Assembly: GCA_018257865.1 (NCBI GenBank)
Contig: JAEUBA010000030.1
Span: forward strand, 186,001-250,000
DNA from: Stereocaulon alpinum
Taxonomy: Eukaryota; Ascomycota; Lecanoromycetes; Lecanorales; Stereocaulaceae
Reading direction: 5' to 3'
DNA: 64,000 bases
Position numbers and translations under genes: made by a program
Notes under the pieces: generated by a model
Told to the model about the DNA's origin: nothing
What the model saw: the letters and a program-made list of their open reading frames with translations, nothing else
Databases searched by the model: none
In this document: positions 12,493 to 23,364 of the stretch, piece by piece
How positions within the stretch are numbered: the stretch's first letter is position 1
Layout: every line of letters begins with the position of its first letter

Positions 12493-13288
12493 ATGGCTTT
12501 AGCACCAAAATTTGCAGGACAGGCTTATTCGGCTGGTCTTTCGCCCAAGACAGTACACACCGTCGAGCTCTGTAAGCTCCTCCTCTTCGGCCTTGGTGCA
12601 ATTCCGTTCACGGAAACCGCTCGCTGATATGTCCACCACAAAGACCTCGATTATGTATGCCCGTTCTCAGCCAAGATGTTTAACACTCTTCATCAATTTG
12701 TGCTGCCCCTCGTTACAGAAAAGTATTCCTCAAAAGTCCAATTCCTCTTCCGTCAACAAATCCAGCCCTGGCATCCTTCCAGCACGCTCGTCCACGAAGC
12801 TGGAGCAGCCGTATTACGTCTCTCGCCTGATGAATTCTGGCCCTTTAGTGCAGCGCTGTTCGAACATCAGAAGGAGTACTTTGACGTGAACGTGGTGCAT
12901 GAGTCCAGGAATGAGACGTACAAAAGGCTGGCGAAGTTGGCGGGGAGTGTGGGAGTGGATGAGTCGAAGGTCTTTGGATTGTTGGAAATTTCGGATAAGC
13001 CGGGTGAGGGTGGGAGTCTGAATACGGGGAATCAGGTGACAGATGATGTGAAGTTGATGGTCAAGGTGAGGAGTGCTGATATGATGGAGAAGGAGATTCT
13101 GACAAACTTATAGGCAAATCGACGGGTAGGCGTGCATGTGACTCCAACGGTGCTATTCAATGTCAGTACACATGTCCCCCATATCCCTGAACAGCTGACA
13201 GTCTCGATAGGGTATCGAAGAAGGTAGCATTTCTAGTGGCTTCACTGGCGAGCAGTGGGGCGAGTGGCTAGAGAAGAACATCAAGTGA
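12493..13288 (+). CDS. DsbA-like / thioredoxin-fold protein
   Basis: Four exons: 12493-12571, 12644-13065, 13114-13161 and 13211-13288, with introns of 72, 48 and 49 nt; 208 aa. The N-terminal beta strand VELYLDYVCPFSAKMF carries the DsbA-type active-site position as CPFS, with only the first Cys kept. It lacks the CxxC pair of a disulfide oxidoreductase. The middle is helical, and the C-terminal VGVHVTPTVLFNG holds the cis-Pro loop (TPT) diagnostic of thioredoxin folds. It ends FTGEQWGEWLEKNIK. The architecture matches fungal DsbA/GST-kappa-like proteins of unknown substrate. There is no signal peptide, so it is probably cytosolic. The call as a fold is firm; the biochemical role is not. Confidence 0.82.
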
Positions 13289-13557
13289 ATGTCCTTCGCG
13301 TTTTTCGACCTCCGTAGCGGCCATGAATAGCCGCATAGTGTCATGCTGTCATTGTTGGTAGCTAAATACAGAGTCGAGTTGTAACATGGTACCATTGCCT
13401 CTTCACCCAAGCTTGCCGGTAACGCCCGACGGTAAAAACCCTCTATCCATATATAGCCGACTCAGGGGAATAGAGATGTACCCATCTTATGGCACGGCTG
13501 TACGCTAGAATGCTGGGGTGCTGAAAAGCATGACTCCTTGTGGTAGTATGAAGTTGG

Positions 13558-13576
13558 AGCTCGGAGCTCGGAGCTG
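13558..13576. repeat. Three copies of a GGAGCTC heptamer
   Basis: Near-perfect short tandem repeat just downstream of the CKS1 stop, in its likely 3' UTR. It is a simple slippage-type repeat with no clear role. Confidence 0.6.
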
Positions 13577-13583
13577 AAGGCCA

Positions 13584-14104
13584 TCAATGTGCAGCAGGTG
13601 CTTGATAGTTGATAGGTCGCCTAGATCACGAGCATAAGAAGGAGGAAGCGGTCGAGTGGAAGGTGCCTGTAGACTCACTTGAAGAGAAGAATATGCGGCT
13701 CTGGTTCGTGGACTTCATAGTGTTCCCATCCCAGACTCTGAGTCCAAGTCAGTGGTTCCGTCTCCAGGCATCGGATACTTCACGAGTTGGACATACCTGG
13801 GTGATACCAAGTCCTCTCCACTCCTCCTCCCACAGTAACTTTAGTGTCCCCTTTGATGGGTCGAAATAGTCTTTCGGTATCTTCTTCACCATTTCCTTAG
13901 GAAGCTGAACGTGCCGGTATTCGAATTCGTCATCTGAGTATCTAGTGAAAGCTCGTCAGTAATAGTGCAGTAGTGCAGGACAAGCAAGTATGCACACCGT
14001 GACGAATAGTGTATAGACTCTATGAACTCCTCAAGCCGGTCCCTCTCCGCTTCTGTAAGCATCCTCGGCTGCTTGTTCCTTCTATCATGGTCCAAGGCGG
14101 CCAT
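13584..14104 (-). CDS. CKS1: Cks1, cyclin-dependent kinase regulatory subunit
   Basis: Four small exons on the minus strand: 14104-13998, 13941-13797, 13737-13679 and 13620-13584; 115 aa. Cks1 binds Cdk1 and phosphorylated substrates and is needed for cell-cycle transitions. The joined protein holds the whole Cks signature: ESIHYSS plus RYSDDEFEYRHVQLP, a KDYFDPSKGTLKLL segment, EEEWRGLGITQ, SLGWEHYEVHEPEPHILLFK and RPINYQ. The anion-binding residues and the HEPEPH hinge are intact. Introns are 56, 59 and 58 nt with good GT..AG ends. No single open frame covers more than a third of the gene, so it is easily missed. It is divergent from the bromodomain gene. Confidence 0.93.
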
Positions 14105-14925
14105 GTCGTCCTCAGGTGTCTTAACAGGTCGCTAGCTCTCTCGTTCTGCACGACCTGAGTCCGAACGGATCGAAAGTCTCCGACCGCGGGTTGCTTGTAA
14201 GGTGACAAATATGAACCAAAGGACACGTGGAAACAAGAGACTCTATACAGTTCCGACCCTCGCACGAGGGTAGCTCGCGCTGTGGTGAACTTCCTCCACT
14301 GAGCACGAGACTGGGTTTAGGAGGGTGTCCTGCACCTAAGCACGTGGATAGAGCGATTTAAGCGGATAGCGAATTTGAAGTGGAGCCCGAGCAGCACGAA
14401 TAAAGTTTGGGCAAAGCTAGAGCATATGTGAAGGTTGTCGGGAAGGAGCTGCTCAACGCGTGTAAACAAAAGGCTGTCTCCTACGATTTCGGAAATAGCG
14501 GGGCAAAATGCTTGGCGATGATCTTAAGCTAACCGCTTTCGCTCCAAAACAGCAATTGGTGGACAATTCCCATGTGAGCTGTGCGAGAGTCTACAGATTG
14601 CAGCATGATCACGTCTCATTGATACTATATCTACTTGCTTGTTTGATATACTGAGGCCGGATCCTTCCACTGCGCGGTGTAGGCCAGCCATCGCGTTCAA
14701 GGCTACGTTGCGTCGCGCATTATTGCAACAAAATCGCACCTCAAAATCACCAACCATCACCCCCTTGCTCTCGAATCTCCAGGCCAGGCGCATCCTCAGA
14801 AAACCAGGAGGGTATTGAGGTACAAGCTTGAATCGTAGGAGCAAGTGCATTTCATCTTGCAGCAGTCAAAAGTTGCCCGCCGTTCTCTGTGCCCCGACCT
14901 CCTGCGACCGCGCCCAACTTCGAAG
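14105..14925. promoter_or_regulatory. Shared upstream region of CKS1 and RSC4-like gene
   Basis: About 820 bases between divergent start codons. Open frames here (for example 14524-14850 on -) show no family signal. It should hold both promoters; no defined operator can be named from sequence alone. Confidence 0.45.
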
Positions 14926-17555
14926 ATGAGTTCGAAGCGCAAAGCCGCTCCAGTGCCGGCGATGGCCCTAGATGACGGCGAACCTCCCACTCCAAAACGG
15001 AGGAAATACGCGGTACGTTGCAAATTGTGCTGTTCCTTGTGGTGTTAGCGGGTGGGTGGTGGTTCGCGGTTGTAAAGACGAGGGGTCGAGGAAGTTGGCA
15101 AGCATGATCCGTCACTGCCTTTCGCTAGGGCCTTTGAGCCTTGGGAGCCTCAGCTTTTGCACCTCCTCATCGCACTACCCGACATTCACTGCAACCACCC
15201 CTCAAAGCCCTAGATATACCGCCACGCATTACCATGACCATAACTGACGTGAATCTTCTCCAAGGATGCCGTCGAAGAAACACCGGAAGGGACCACGAGG
15301 ACGGGGCTTGCTTTCTTAGAGCAGCTCAAGAATGCCCGCGACAAGGCGTGAGTCTACACTATTGGCGTGCGCAACGCAATTGTACAGGAATGACTGCTGA
15401 TCATGTGGTCCTTTAGCGATTGGCCCATAGCTACACATTTCCTGAGTTTACCTGACAGGGTATGTAACATAGTGTACCTTTACGTTAAGAGCTGCTAAGA
15501 TGGCTTCTACCTACAGAAAAAGATACCTGAATATTATGAGAGAATTGGTCTACCCATGGCGTTGGAAGTGATTGAGGTCAGTCATCTTCCCCAGCACCGC
15601 CGTCGTGGCACCTATGATGCTTTGTACAGTTAGTCATATACATCTCCACCATCATGATGCTAAAGCCTATACACGTCTTTAGGCGAAATTGAATGCTCAC
15701 GAGTATCCCTCCATGACCTTCCTAGAGGGCGATCTTCGGCGTATGATCAGTAACGCCAAATCATATAATGAGAAGCGTTCTCAAGTCTTCTCCGATTCCG
15801 AAAAGATTCGCAAGATCCTCTCGAAGTTCATGGAAGAGCACAATCCGGCCTATAGGTCCTCCGACTACACGGCTTACACTACCCCTGTTCCTGCCGGTTG
15901 GCAGGAAAGAATGCAAGAGCAGAAGGCTGCTCAAGTACAAAATGCCAAGATAAAGGACGACCCTGAAGAGGAGGAGAAACCCAGTGGAAGGAGGACACGC
16001 CTTGTCACACATGTTGGATCGTCGTCAGCAGCGAACAATCGCCGAGCAAGCTCGACACCAGCTGTACAAGATGCTGAAGGCGCTTACGAAAGCTTTGAGG
16101 GGAACACCTTCCAGCAAGCGCAAGAAAAGATAATAGCTGAAATGATCAATTACAAAGATGACTCGTAAGTCCACCAATTCAACTCCCAGCAATCGTTTCT
16201 AAAATTCGTCATAGTGACCAACTAATCTTTACGCCTTTCATCCATCTCCCATCGCGGACTCTTGTAGACTACTACAAGATTATACGGCACCCAGTGTCGC
16301 TCAAGAGTGCACAGAAGCTAGTCCGAGGGATCAAGGGGAGAGACCCGCCCACGGGAACGACATTCTTGAAAAGCTGGCAAGCATTCGAGGAGGAAGTCGG
16401 CTACATCTGGCAGAATGCTCGCACATACAATGAGGACGGTAGCGACATCTCTGAGTTGGCTGCGGAGCTCGAGGTATTTATTCCACAGCGATGACAAAGT
16501 TCGCGAAGCTCACAACTAGACAAGGAATATTTTCGCACTCGTTTGGCCGAAGCCAAGCGTGCTGTGCAAGAACCTCCGCAACCTCGGGTAAAGCTCAGGA
16601 TGCCTGTCAAGTCTCCGGAGCCATCAAAGATTACCCTGAAGTTCGGTGGACAGAAATCAAGTGGTCCTGTGGCGATGTCTGTAGATAACGAAGCTCTCAA
16701 GCGGCAGCAAGACCTAGTCAGAGCTGGCGCCAATGGTCATACAGGTAACAAAATATCTCGACCTCGCGACCCATCCCTCAGCTCACACAGCTCGTCAGGT
16801 CCGGCACGACCACCTCAAGAGGGAGTTGCATCTACTGAGCACGGTATAAATGGACTCAAAGCCGAAGCAACTCGCGGTCAATCGCCAGCACTTAATGCAA
16901 TCCAGATGAATGGAGCAAGCGAGGCTCGCCGAAGTCCAAGTGCTGCTAATGTGCATATGCCTCCACCAATGAACTTGTCGTCACGATTGCCAAGCGGTAG
17001 CCCCCATCCGCAATCGCTGGCGAATGGCTCCGGTCCTACGAGCCATGCTGTTACTACACCCTTCAATTCGCGTTTCAGACAGCCAGGAAAAGGTGAGTAC
17101 CGCACCCTAGTAAGCTCCGGACTTCACTGACTGTAATAGATGCATCTGATGCTCTGATCAACAACCTCAACATCGCCACCCATCACGGCCTGAACGTGAC
17201 AGACCATTTTAGTCTTGATATACCCGCATCTGCCACTCGCAGTCAACAGTCAATCACACTAACTCTGCCGGTCACACACTACTTCCTTCGTATTACGCCA
17301 ACGGTATCTTCAAGCCTGATGCACCGGCCTAGCAAGACTGTTGTTTCATGTGGCACCACAAGGTTGCATCAAATTCCACAGACTGGGGAGCCTGATATAC
17401 GAAGACCTGTGTATGAGACTCGCGTTAACCCTGGGGTCAATGCGATTGAGGTAGAAGTAATTGCGGGTCCGCCAAGAGGTGCACCAAAGGTTGGATCCGG
17501 GCAAGAGATTGAGTTCGAGAAGTTCACCGTTTTCGTACATCTTCAGAAAACATAG
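14926..17555 (+). CDS. RSC4: Rsc4-like double-bromodomain chromatin remodeller subunit
   Basis: Eight exons: 14926-15012, 15265-15347, 15417-15459, 15517-15576, 15683-16164, 16215-16473, 16525-17092 and 17140-17555; 665 aa. A short basic N-terminus (KRKAAP, PKRRKYA) is probably a nuclear signal. Bromodomain 1 runs about residues 45-140 (IPEYYERIGLPMALEVIE, FLEGDLRRMISNAKSYNEK). Bromodomain 2 runs about 220-320, with FTPFIHLPSRTLVDYYK, HPVSLKS and IWQNARTYNEDGSDI. The acetyl-lysine-binding Asn is present in both. A long Ser/Pro-rich linker follows, then a C-terminal domain ending FEKFTVFVHLQKT. Two bromodomains plus this C-terminal domain match fungal Rsc4, which anchors RSC to acetylated histones. 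Rsc1/2 are less likely because no BAH domain is seen. Confidence 0.82.
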
Positions 17556-18131
17556 CAGCTCTGACAGTGTTGCATTCGATCAACGCTTAAGGCGTAATGT
17601 TGGCTAGGCGTGTTACATCGAGCGCGGCGTTAGGTGCAATGGCACACAGCAAATGAGAACCTGAACATCAGTGGGGCATGGGCTTTTTGTCCATTGATCG
17701 AGGCATGAGCGGGAAGTCAATTCAATTATCGAGCTTATTTGCTCTGGATATATATCCTGCCAATGCAAAAATTACAAATGAAATCGTGATGTGGCCACTG
17801 ACATCACTCCAGCTATGGAGAGCAAGTAATTGCACGAGCAGCTGGTCACTGGAATCTCAATCAAACAGTAGCTTCGCATCATGACTAACTGGAGAAATAA
17901 TGAGCTGCAAAGCTTTCTGCATGTCGAGATTGGCTAGAATCCGAATTGTTCAGCCTAGTAGGTACGTCAATCTGTAGCCGTATCTTAACGCGCTAAGTGC
18001 GGGTATGATCTTGGGAAATTTTTGGGCACACCGCAAATAATTTTGCTGCTGCTCTCTCTTCACATAGGATATCCCCCTCCCTCTCCAACAACCACTCACT
18101 CTTCCTCAACCTACCTAACTTAACTTACAAC
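17556..18131. promoter_or_regulatory. SSB1 upstream region with pyrimidine-rich leader
   Basis: 576 bases between tandem + strand genes. From about 18048 to 18131 the + strand is almost pure C/T/A with CTCTCC and CAACC tracts right up to the start codon. This is the pattern seen before highly expressed translation genes in filamentous fungi. The rest shows nothing recognisable. Confidence 0.5.
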
Positions 18132-20249
18132 ATGGCAGACGAAGTTTACGAAGGTGCCATCGGCATAGACCTCGGTACAGTCAAGCCCGACCTATCCCCA
18201 CAATGCGCCCTGCTGAATAGTGATCAGGCACTACATACTCATGTGTCGCCAACTATGAGGGAACCAATGTCGAAATCAGTATGTGGACACATTCTGCAGC
18301 TCATGAAAATTTACTGCTGACCATTTCGACTGCTAGTCGCCAACGAGCAGGGTAGTTTCACGACGCCTTCGTTCGTCTCGTTTACGGACGAAGAGCGGCT
18401 GATTGGCGAGTCGGCAAAGAACCAGGCCGCTATGAACCCAGCAAATACAATCTTCGATATCAAGTAAAGCTTATATATTGAGAAGATGAAGGGTCGTTGT
18501 ACAAAGACTAACGACAAGACTAGGCGACTTATTGGACGGAGGTTCGACGATCCCACAGTCAAGAAAGATATCGAGTCATGGCCCTTCAAGGTCGTAGACA
18601 AGGATGGAAGTCCTATGGTACAGGTGGAGTACCTGAAAGAGACTAAGACATTCTCACCGCAGGAAATCTCATCCATGGTCCTCATGAAGGTAAGTTCCCA
18701 CCTAGAAGTGAGAGATTTGCCTATGCTGATAATCAAGTTAGATGAAAGAAGTCGCGGAGACCAAGCTCGGAAAGAAGGTGAAGAAGGCTGTCATCACTGT
18801 GCCCGCCTACTTCAACGATAACCAGCGTCAAGCAACCAAAGACGCAGGAGCCATCGCAGATCTACAAGTCCTCCGAATCATCAACGAACCCACCGCTGCC
18901 GCCATTGCCTACGGTCTAGGCTCCGGCAAATCCGAGAAGGAGCGGAATGTCTTAATTTACGACTTAGGAGGAGGAACCTTTGATGTCTCCCTCCTACACA
19001 TTCAGGGTGGTGTCTTCACGGTCAAGGCTACAGCTGGTGATACGCATCTTGGTGGTCAAGATTTCGATACGAATTTACTGGATCATTTCAAGAAGGAATT
19101 TCAGCGCAAGACGAAGAAGGATCTTTCCGGAGACGCTCGTGCACTACGACGCCTGAGGACGGCTTGTGAGCGAGCTAAGCGCACATTGTCTAATGGCACT
19201 CAAACTACCGTAGAGATTGACTCGCTGTTCGACGGCGAGGACTTTAATGCACAAATCACCCGTGCTCGGTTCGAGGACCTCAACGCAAAGGCCTTCAACG
19301 GGACGATCGACCCTGTACAGACAGTGCTAAAAGATGCCAATTTGGACAAGGGTAAGGTTGACGAAATTGTGCTTGTTGGAGGATCCACCCGTATTCCCAG
19401 GATACAGAAACTACTCAGCGATTTCTTCGACGGCAAAAAGCTTGAGAAGAGCATTAATCCGGATGAAGCCGTGGCATACGGTGCAGCTGTTCAAGCCGGT
19501 ATCTTGTCAGGTAAAGCTACCTCCGCTGACACCGCGGATCTTCTTCTACTTGATGTTGTCCCTCTATCTCTCGGTGTCGCGATGGAAGGGAATATCTTCG
19601 CCCCTGTCGTCGGCCGTGGCCAAACTGTCCCAACCATCAAAAAGCGCACTTTCACTACCGTTGCCGACAACCAACAGACAGTTCAATTTCCCGTGTTCCA
19701 GGGCGAGCGTGTCAACTGTGAAGACAACACTTCGCTTGGAGAATTTACTCTTGCACCAATACCGCCCATGAAGGCTGGTGATGCTGTTCTCGAGGTTGTC
19801 TTCGAAGTCGATGTCAATGGTATTCTCAAGGTCACTGCTACTGAGAAAACATCTGGACGAAGCGCGAACATCACAATCTCCAACTCTGTCGGCAAGCTCT
19901 CTTCGACTGAGATCGAGAATATGATCAATGGTAAGCAAAGTTGGGAACAACCATAATGTACTGCACTAATGATTTTGTAGACGCTGCAAAATTCAAGAAC
20001 AGCGATGACGCATTTAGCAAGAAGTTCGAGGCTCGGCAACAACTCGAGTCCTACATCTCCCGTGTCGAAGAAATTACCTCTGATCCAACAATGTCCCTCA
20101 AGCTCAAGCGCGGCACGAAAGAAAAGATCGAGACTGCTCTCAGCGATGCCATGGCTCAATTAGAAATCGAGGACTCGAGCTCCGATGATCTGAAGAAGAA
20201 GGAGTTGGCACTCAAGAGGTTGGTGACGAAGGCTATGTCGACGCGTTAA
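18132..20249 (+). CDS. SSB1: Ribosome-associated Hsp70 (Ssb-type)
   Basis: Six exons: 18132-18174, 18228-18278, 18337-18463, 18524-18689, 18742-19930 and 19981-20249; 614 aa, the usual Ssb length. Ssb binds nascent chains at the ribosome exit with the RAC complex. Visible motifs include GIDLGTTYSCVANYEG, which is rebuilt across the first intron, then IYDLGGGTFDVSLL and VGGSTRIPRIQKLL. The C-terminus lacks the EEVD of cytosolic Ssa proteins and the HDEL of Kar2. The early residues MADEVYEGAIG and the substrate-domain text match Ssb. Introns cluster in the first third, as is common in conserved fungal chaperone genes. The CT-rich leader fits strong expression. Confidence 0.94.
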
Positions 20250-20604
20250 GCGAGTCTGTTTACAGTAGTGGCGAGGAGCGGCAGTTACTCATGATATCCA
20301 CGATGTGCTCTAACCGGTTGCCTGCATGCCTTCATATAAAAGTCTCATCTGGCCACGCCGCCGGATAATCTATTTCTTGTGCAAACAACTTGAGTTTTGA
20401 TATCTCGCCAACTTGTTCACACAGGTGTCTTTTGATGCTCTCATAAGAGGCGAATGCTTTACTTAGAATTATTAGATAGGATGATACATGCTTTTTGCGT
20501 CTGTGAATGAGAGGCAGAAGCTTGTACTCTATATTTGATATCAATCACAGCGGTTTTCATACAGCCTTGCAGTAAAACCACTAGCGCAGCCCTAACGCTA
20601 GTCC
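20250..20604. other. Intergenic region, no gene seen
   Basis: 355 bases of SSB1 3' region and RRF1 upstream region. Nothing recognisable apart from one copy of the TACAGTA heptamer near 20261, which is clustered elsewhere in this window. Confidence 0.5.
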
Positions 20605-21604
20605 ATGTACATCCGGCCTTCAAAGAGACGTCGAGCTCGCAACGACAGCTCTAGTCTTCAAGCAGCAATGCCGGTGAAGCTGCCCACCACACTCCTTTCC
20701 GGTATCCCACGCTCCTACATCCAACCCCTCCTACACCGTCAATCCCTCATTCTATGCTCCCAGTGTGAAACCCACCTTTCCCCCCAACACCAACCACCTC
20801 GCCATGTCCAAAGCCCTATAAGATGCCTAACCACAGCCCCCCTTCTTAGAAAGAAAGGCGGCAAACAAGACTCCAAACGCACCGTCCCCCTCAACGCCGC
20901 GAAAACAGAAGGTCTCGACCCTTTCGATCACTCGGACTATGAAGCAGCCATCAAGCGGGCACATGAGCATTTGAAGAGCGAGTTGGCGAAGATTAAGGCG
21001 GGTGGGAGGAGCGCGGAGAGTATTGAGGGTGTGAAGGTTAAATTGGTGAAGGAGGGGAAGGAGACGGTGCCACTGCGGGATGTAGCTAGTGTGGTACCTA
21101 GAGGGAGGAATGTTGCTGTGCTTGTTGGGGAGAAGGATGTAAGCTCTAAATTCGGTTCATTGAGGGAGAGGAGAAGTCAATTGAGCTTTCATAGTTGCAC
21201 GAGGGTGTCGCGAAGCCTTTGGGTTATGGCATTGCTGATACTAGGGTGAATTACAGCACGTCAAAGCCGTCAACTTAGCTCTTACGAACTCGTCAGAGGA
21301 TCTGAATCCAACTTCGTCCCCTACGGATCCGCTGACTATCTTGGTCCCTATACCGCCGACTACGAAAGAGTCGAGGGAAGCAGCGAAGGCTGTGGCGTCG
21401 AAGAAGGGCGAGGAAGCGATGTTTGTGCTTAGGGAGGCGAGAGGGGCGCACAGGAAGAGGTTGAGGGCTATGGAATTGGGGAGGCAGGTTGGGCCTGATG
21501 ATGCGAGGAAAGCGGAGAAGGAGATGGAGAAATTGAATGAAAAGGCTGTTGCTGAGGGGAAGAAGATGGTTGAGGGGTGTAGGAAGGGGTTGGATGGTGG
21601 TTGA
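20605..21604 (+). CDS. RRF1: Mitochondrial ribosome recycling factor
   Basis: Two exons, 20605-21138 and 21257-21604, with a 118-nt intron; 293 aa from the first Met, or 272 aa from the Met at 20668 (MPVKLPTTLLSG). I cannot decide between these starts. Both give an Arg/Ser-rich presequence of about 75-95 residues. The RRF domain follows: FDHSDYEAAIKRAHEHLKSE, VRL-like core strands, then ILVPIPPTTKESREAA. A long charged helix (AMFVLREARGAHRKRL) precedes the C-terminus. RRF splits post-termination mitoribosomes with EF-G2. The + strand changes from C-rich (about 20690-20890) to G-rich (20990-21130) inside exon 1. It converges with the next gene, another mitochondrial protein, at 125 bases. Confidence 0.88.
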
Positions 21605-21729
21605 GGGGATTGGATATGCTTCCAAGCTTGTCCACATGACTTTGAGAGTAGTGTGATATTCACTATACATCTAAGAAATGGTGTACACTATGCATCCAGC
21701 CCTGCAAGCTTCTCTTCTATGTACAATGC

Positions 21730-23364
21730 TCATTTCCTAGCCTGCTTCAAAGCCTGACCCCCTCGGCTCCCAGCATCAGCAGGCAGAATACTTCGCAGCG
21801 TTTCCAGCAAACTCTTCTCATCCTTGGGAAAATAACTCTCGTTGCGATCCGTCTGCCTCGCCACATGCCCCAGGACGTCCTTCTCCTTTGTAGGCCGAGC
21901 TAATTCGTACTTTCCCATCCACAGCTTCTCCAAAAGTGCATCAGCCTCTTGCTTTGTTTTCGAGACCTCCTCCTTCTCTTTCTCCTTGCCCTCACCATCC
22001 GTCCCAGCCATTTCGGCTTTCAATGCCTCAACTAAAGTCATCACATCCTCTTGCTGCTCTTTGCTATCCCAATGGATGAAACCCCCTTCTAGATGTTTCT
22101 TCGCCAATGCTAGTCTCTCCTCAAGTATCTGAGATATACCCTGTTTCCCTGACATTATCGCTGGTATATACGCGGTAAGTCCTTGTTCGGACACGTCGTG
22201 AGGGTTGAATGCAGCACTCCGAACAGCTTTCTCCTCACTCTTCTGCTTCATGTATGCCGCCTCTTCCTCGTTCCAAATATTTACATAACCAAAATCACTG
22301 GAGTTACCACGAAAGTTGCGCCCACGACCACGTTCTCCACCCCCGTGTCTCCGTTTTGAAGGCACGCCGCCTTCACCGTCATGAGCCGGTCTTGGGCGGG
22401 CAGAGCCCCGTCCTTGAGGTGCTTGTCGAAACCCACCTCTTGTGGGCCGGGCTTGGAAGTCGGTTCCACGTTGCGGTGCATGTTCTTGAATGCCACTGTT
22501 GTCGTTTCTAGCTTGGAGCCCATAGCCACCGCGTGGACGGCGGTCTTCGAAACGACTGTTCTCGCCTCTGGGCTGTCGGTCTCGTGGCTCAGTATCTTGT
22601 TCCTGTCCGCTCCTCGGGACGCGAGGGGGAAATCGCCTTTTCTTTTCCAATCCTACGCTCGGCTCCCGATCCCCCATCGGCCGACGGGGAGGAAGCCGTT
22701 GTCTTTCTGGAAGCCCCACCGTCTGTGCAGGTCTGGCAGCCAGGTTCCTTGCATCAATAGCCCCAGATCTTCCCATAGTGAACTGCCTGTTCTCCAAATC
22801 GCCCTCAGGCTTCGCACCCAGAGCCCTTGCATCCACAGTACCAGATCTCCCCATAGTGGAATGCTTCCTCTCCAAAGTTCCCTCAGGCTTTGCGCCTAAA
22901 GCTCTGGCAGCAACAGCCCCAGCTCCACCGTCTCCGGCAAAATTTTGGCGTTCTTTCCCGAGTATTGGCCGCTGATCCACCCGTGGGGCGAAGGACTTTC
23001 CCTCCAAGACCTCCTTCCCAAACGGAACGCCCATATACCTCGCGTCGATAACAGCAAGTTGGCCTTCAGGCGCACCCTTCAACGGTACCGGTTTGAAAGC
23101 CGTGTTCCTGTGCCCAGGAGGAGATTTGTCTTTACCTGCATGGCGGAGGTAAAGATTTTGCATTTCGAGACTTGCATCTTCGAGGCGTTTAGCACGGTTG
23201 GGCGAGGGCGTTGCTGCTTCTTCCATTACTTTATCTTGACCGTTGCGGTATGGGGAGCTGGTATGAAAGTGGTGACGGGGAAGCGTGAGACCGCATTGGT
23301 GATGGAGAGGGGAGCAGAGAGGTCTTCCTCTGCCAATGGCGGAGTGGACATGCCATTTCTGCAT
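21730..23364 (-). CDS. Mitochondrially targeted repeat protein, unknown function
   Basis: Single exon, 544 aa, family not recognised. The N-terminus is rich in Arg/His with no acids and contains FHTSSPYRNG, a typical fungal presequence cleavage region, so matrix import is inferred. Residues about 150-225 hold two close copies and one diverged copy of a unit built on 'ARALGAKPEG' followed by 'TMGRSG'. Residues about 225-350 are Arg/Gly/Pro-rich and disordered, like RNA-binding low-complexity regions. The C-terminal third is folded and helical (NIWNEEEAAYMKQKSEEKAV, ILEERLALAKKHLEGGFIHW, LLEKLWMGKYELARPTKEKD). This conserved-looking end and the pairing with RRF1 make a role in mitochondrial translation or mitoribosome assembly plausible, but that is inference only. 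Confidence 0.75.
   Translation of the reverse strand: MQKWHVHSAIGRGRPLCSPLHHQCGLTLPRHHFHTSSPYRNGQDKVMEEAATPSPNRAKRLEDASLEMQNLYLRHAGKDKSPPGHRNTAFKPVPLKGAPEGQLAVIDARYMGVPFGKEVLEGKSFAPRVDQRPILGKERQNFAGDGGAGAVAARALGAKPEGTLERKHSTMGRSGTVDARALGAKPEGDLENRQFTMGRSGAIDARNLAARPAQTVGLPERQRLPPRRPMGDREPSVGLEKKRRFPPRVPRSGQEQDTEPRDRQPRGENSRFEDRRPRGGYGLQARNDNSGIQEHAPQRGTDFQARPTRGGFRQAPQGRGSARPRPAHDGEGGVPSKRRHGGGERGRGRNFRGNSSDFGYVNIWNEEEAAYMKQKSEEKAVRSAAFNPHDVSEQGLTAYIPAIMSGKQGISQILEERLALAKKHLEGGFIHWDSKEQQEDVMTLVEALKAEMAGTDGEGKEKEKEEVSKTKQEADALLEKLWMGKYELARPTKEKDVLGHVARQTDRNESYFPKDEKSLLETLRSILPADAGSRGGQALKQARK
22690..22905 (-). repeat. Coding tandem repeat, about 30 residues per unit
   Basis: Within the mitochondrial protein. 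Units share ARALGAKPEG, a spacer with Glu/Arg, and TMGRSG; the third unit is diverged (ARNLAARPAQ). The same similarity is visible in the DNA, so the copies arose by duplication. Confidence 0.7.

Noticed and set aside
13609..13869. 86-codon open frame on +
   Set aside because: It is the antisense shadow of CKS1, whose exons on the other strand explain the sequence fully.
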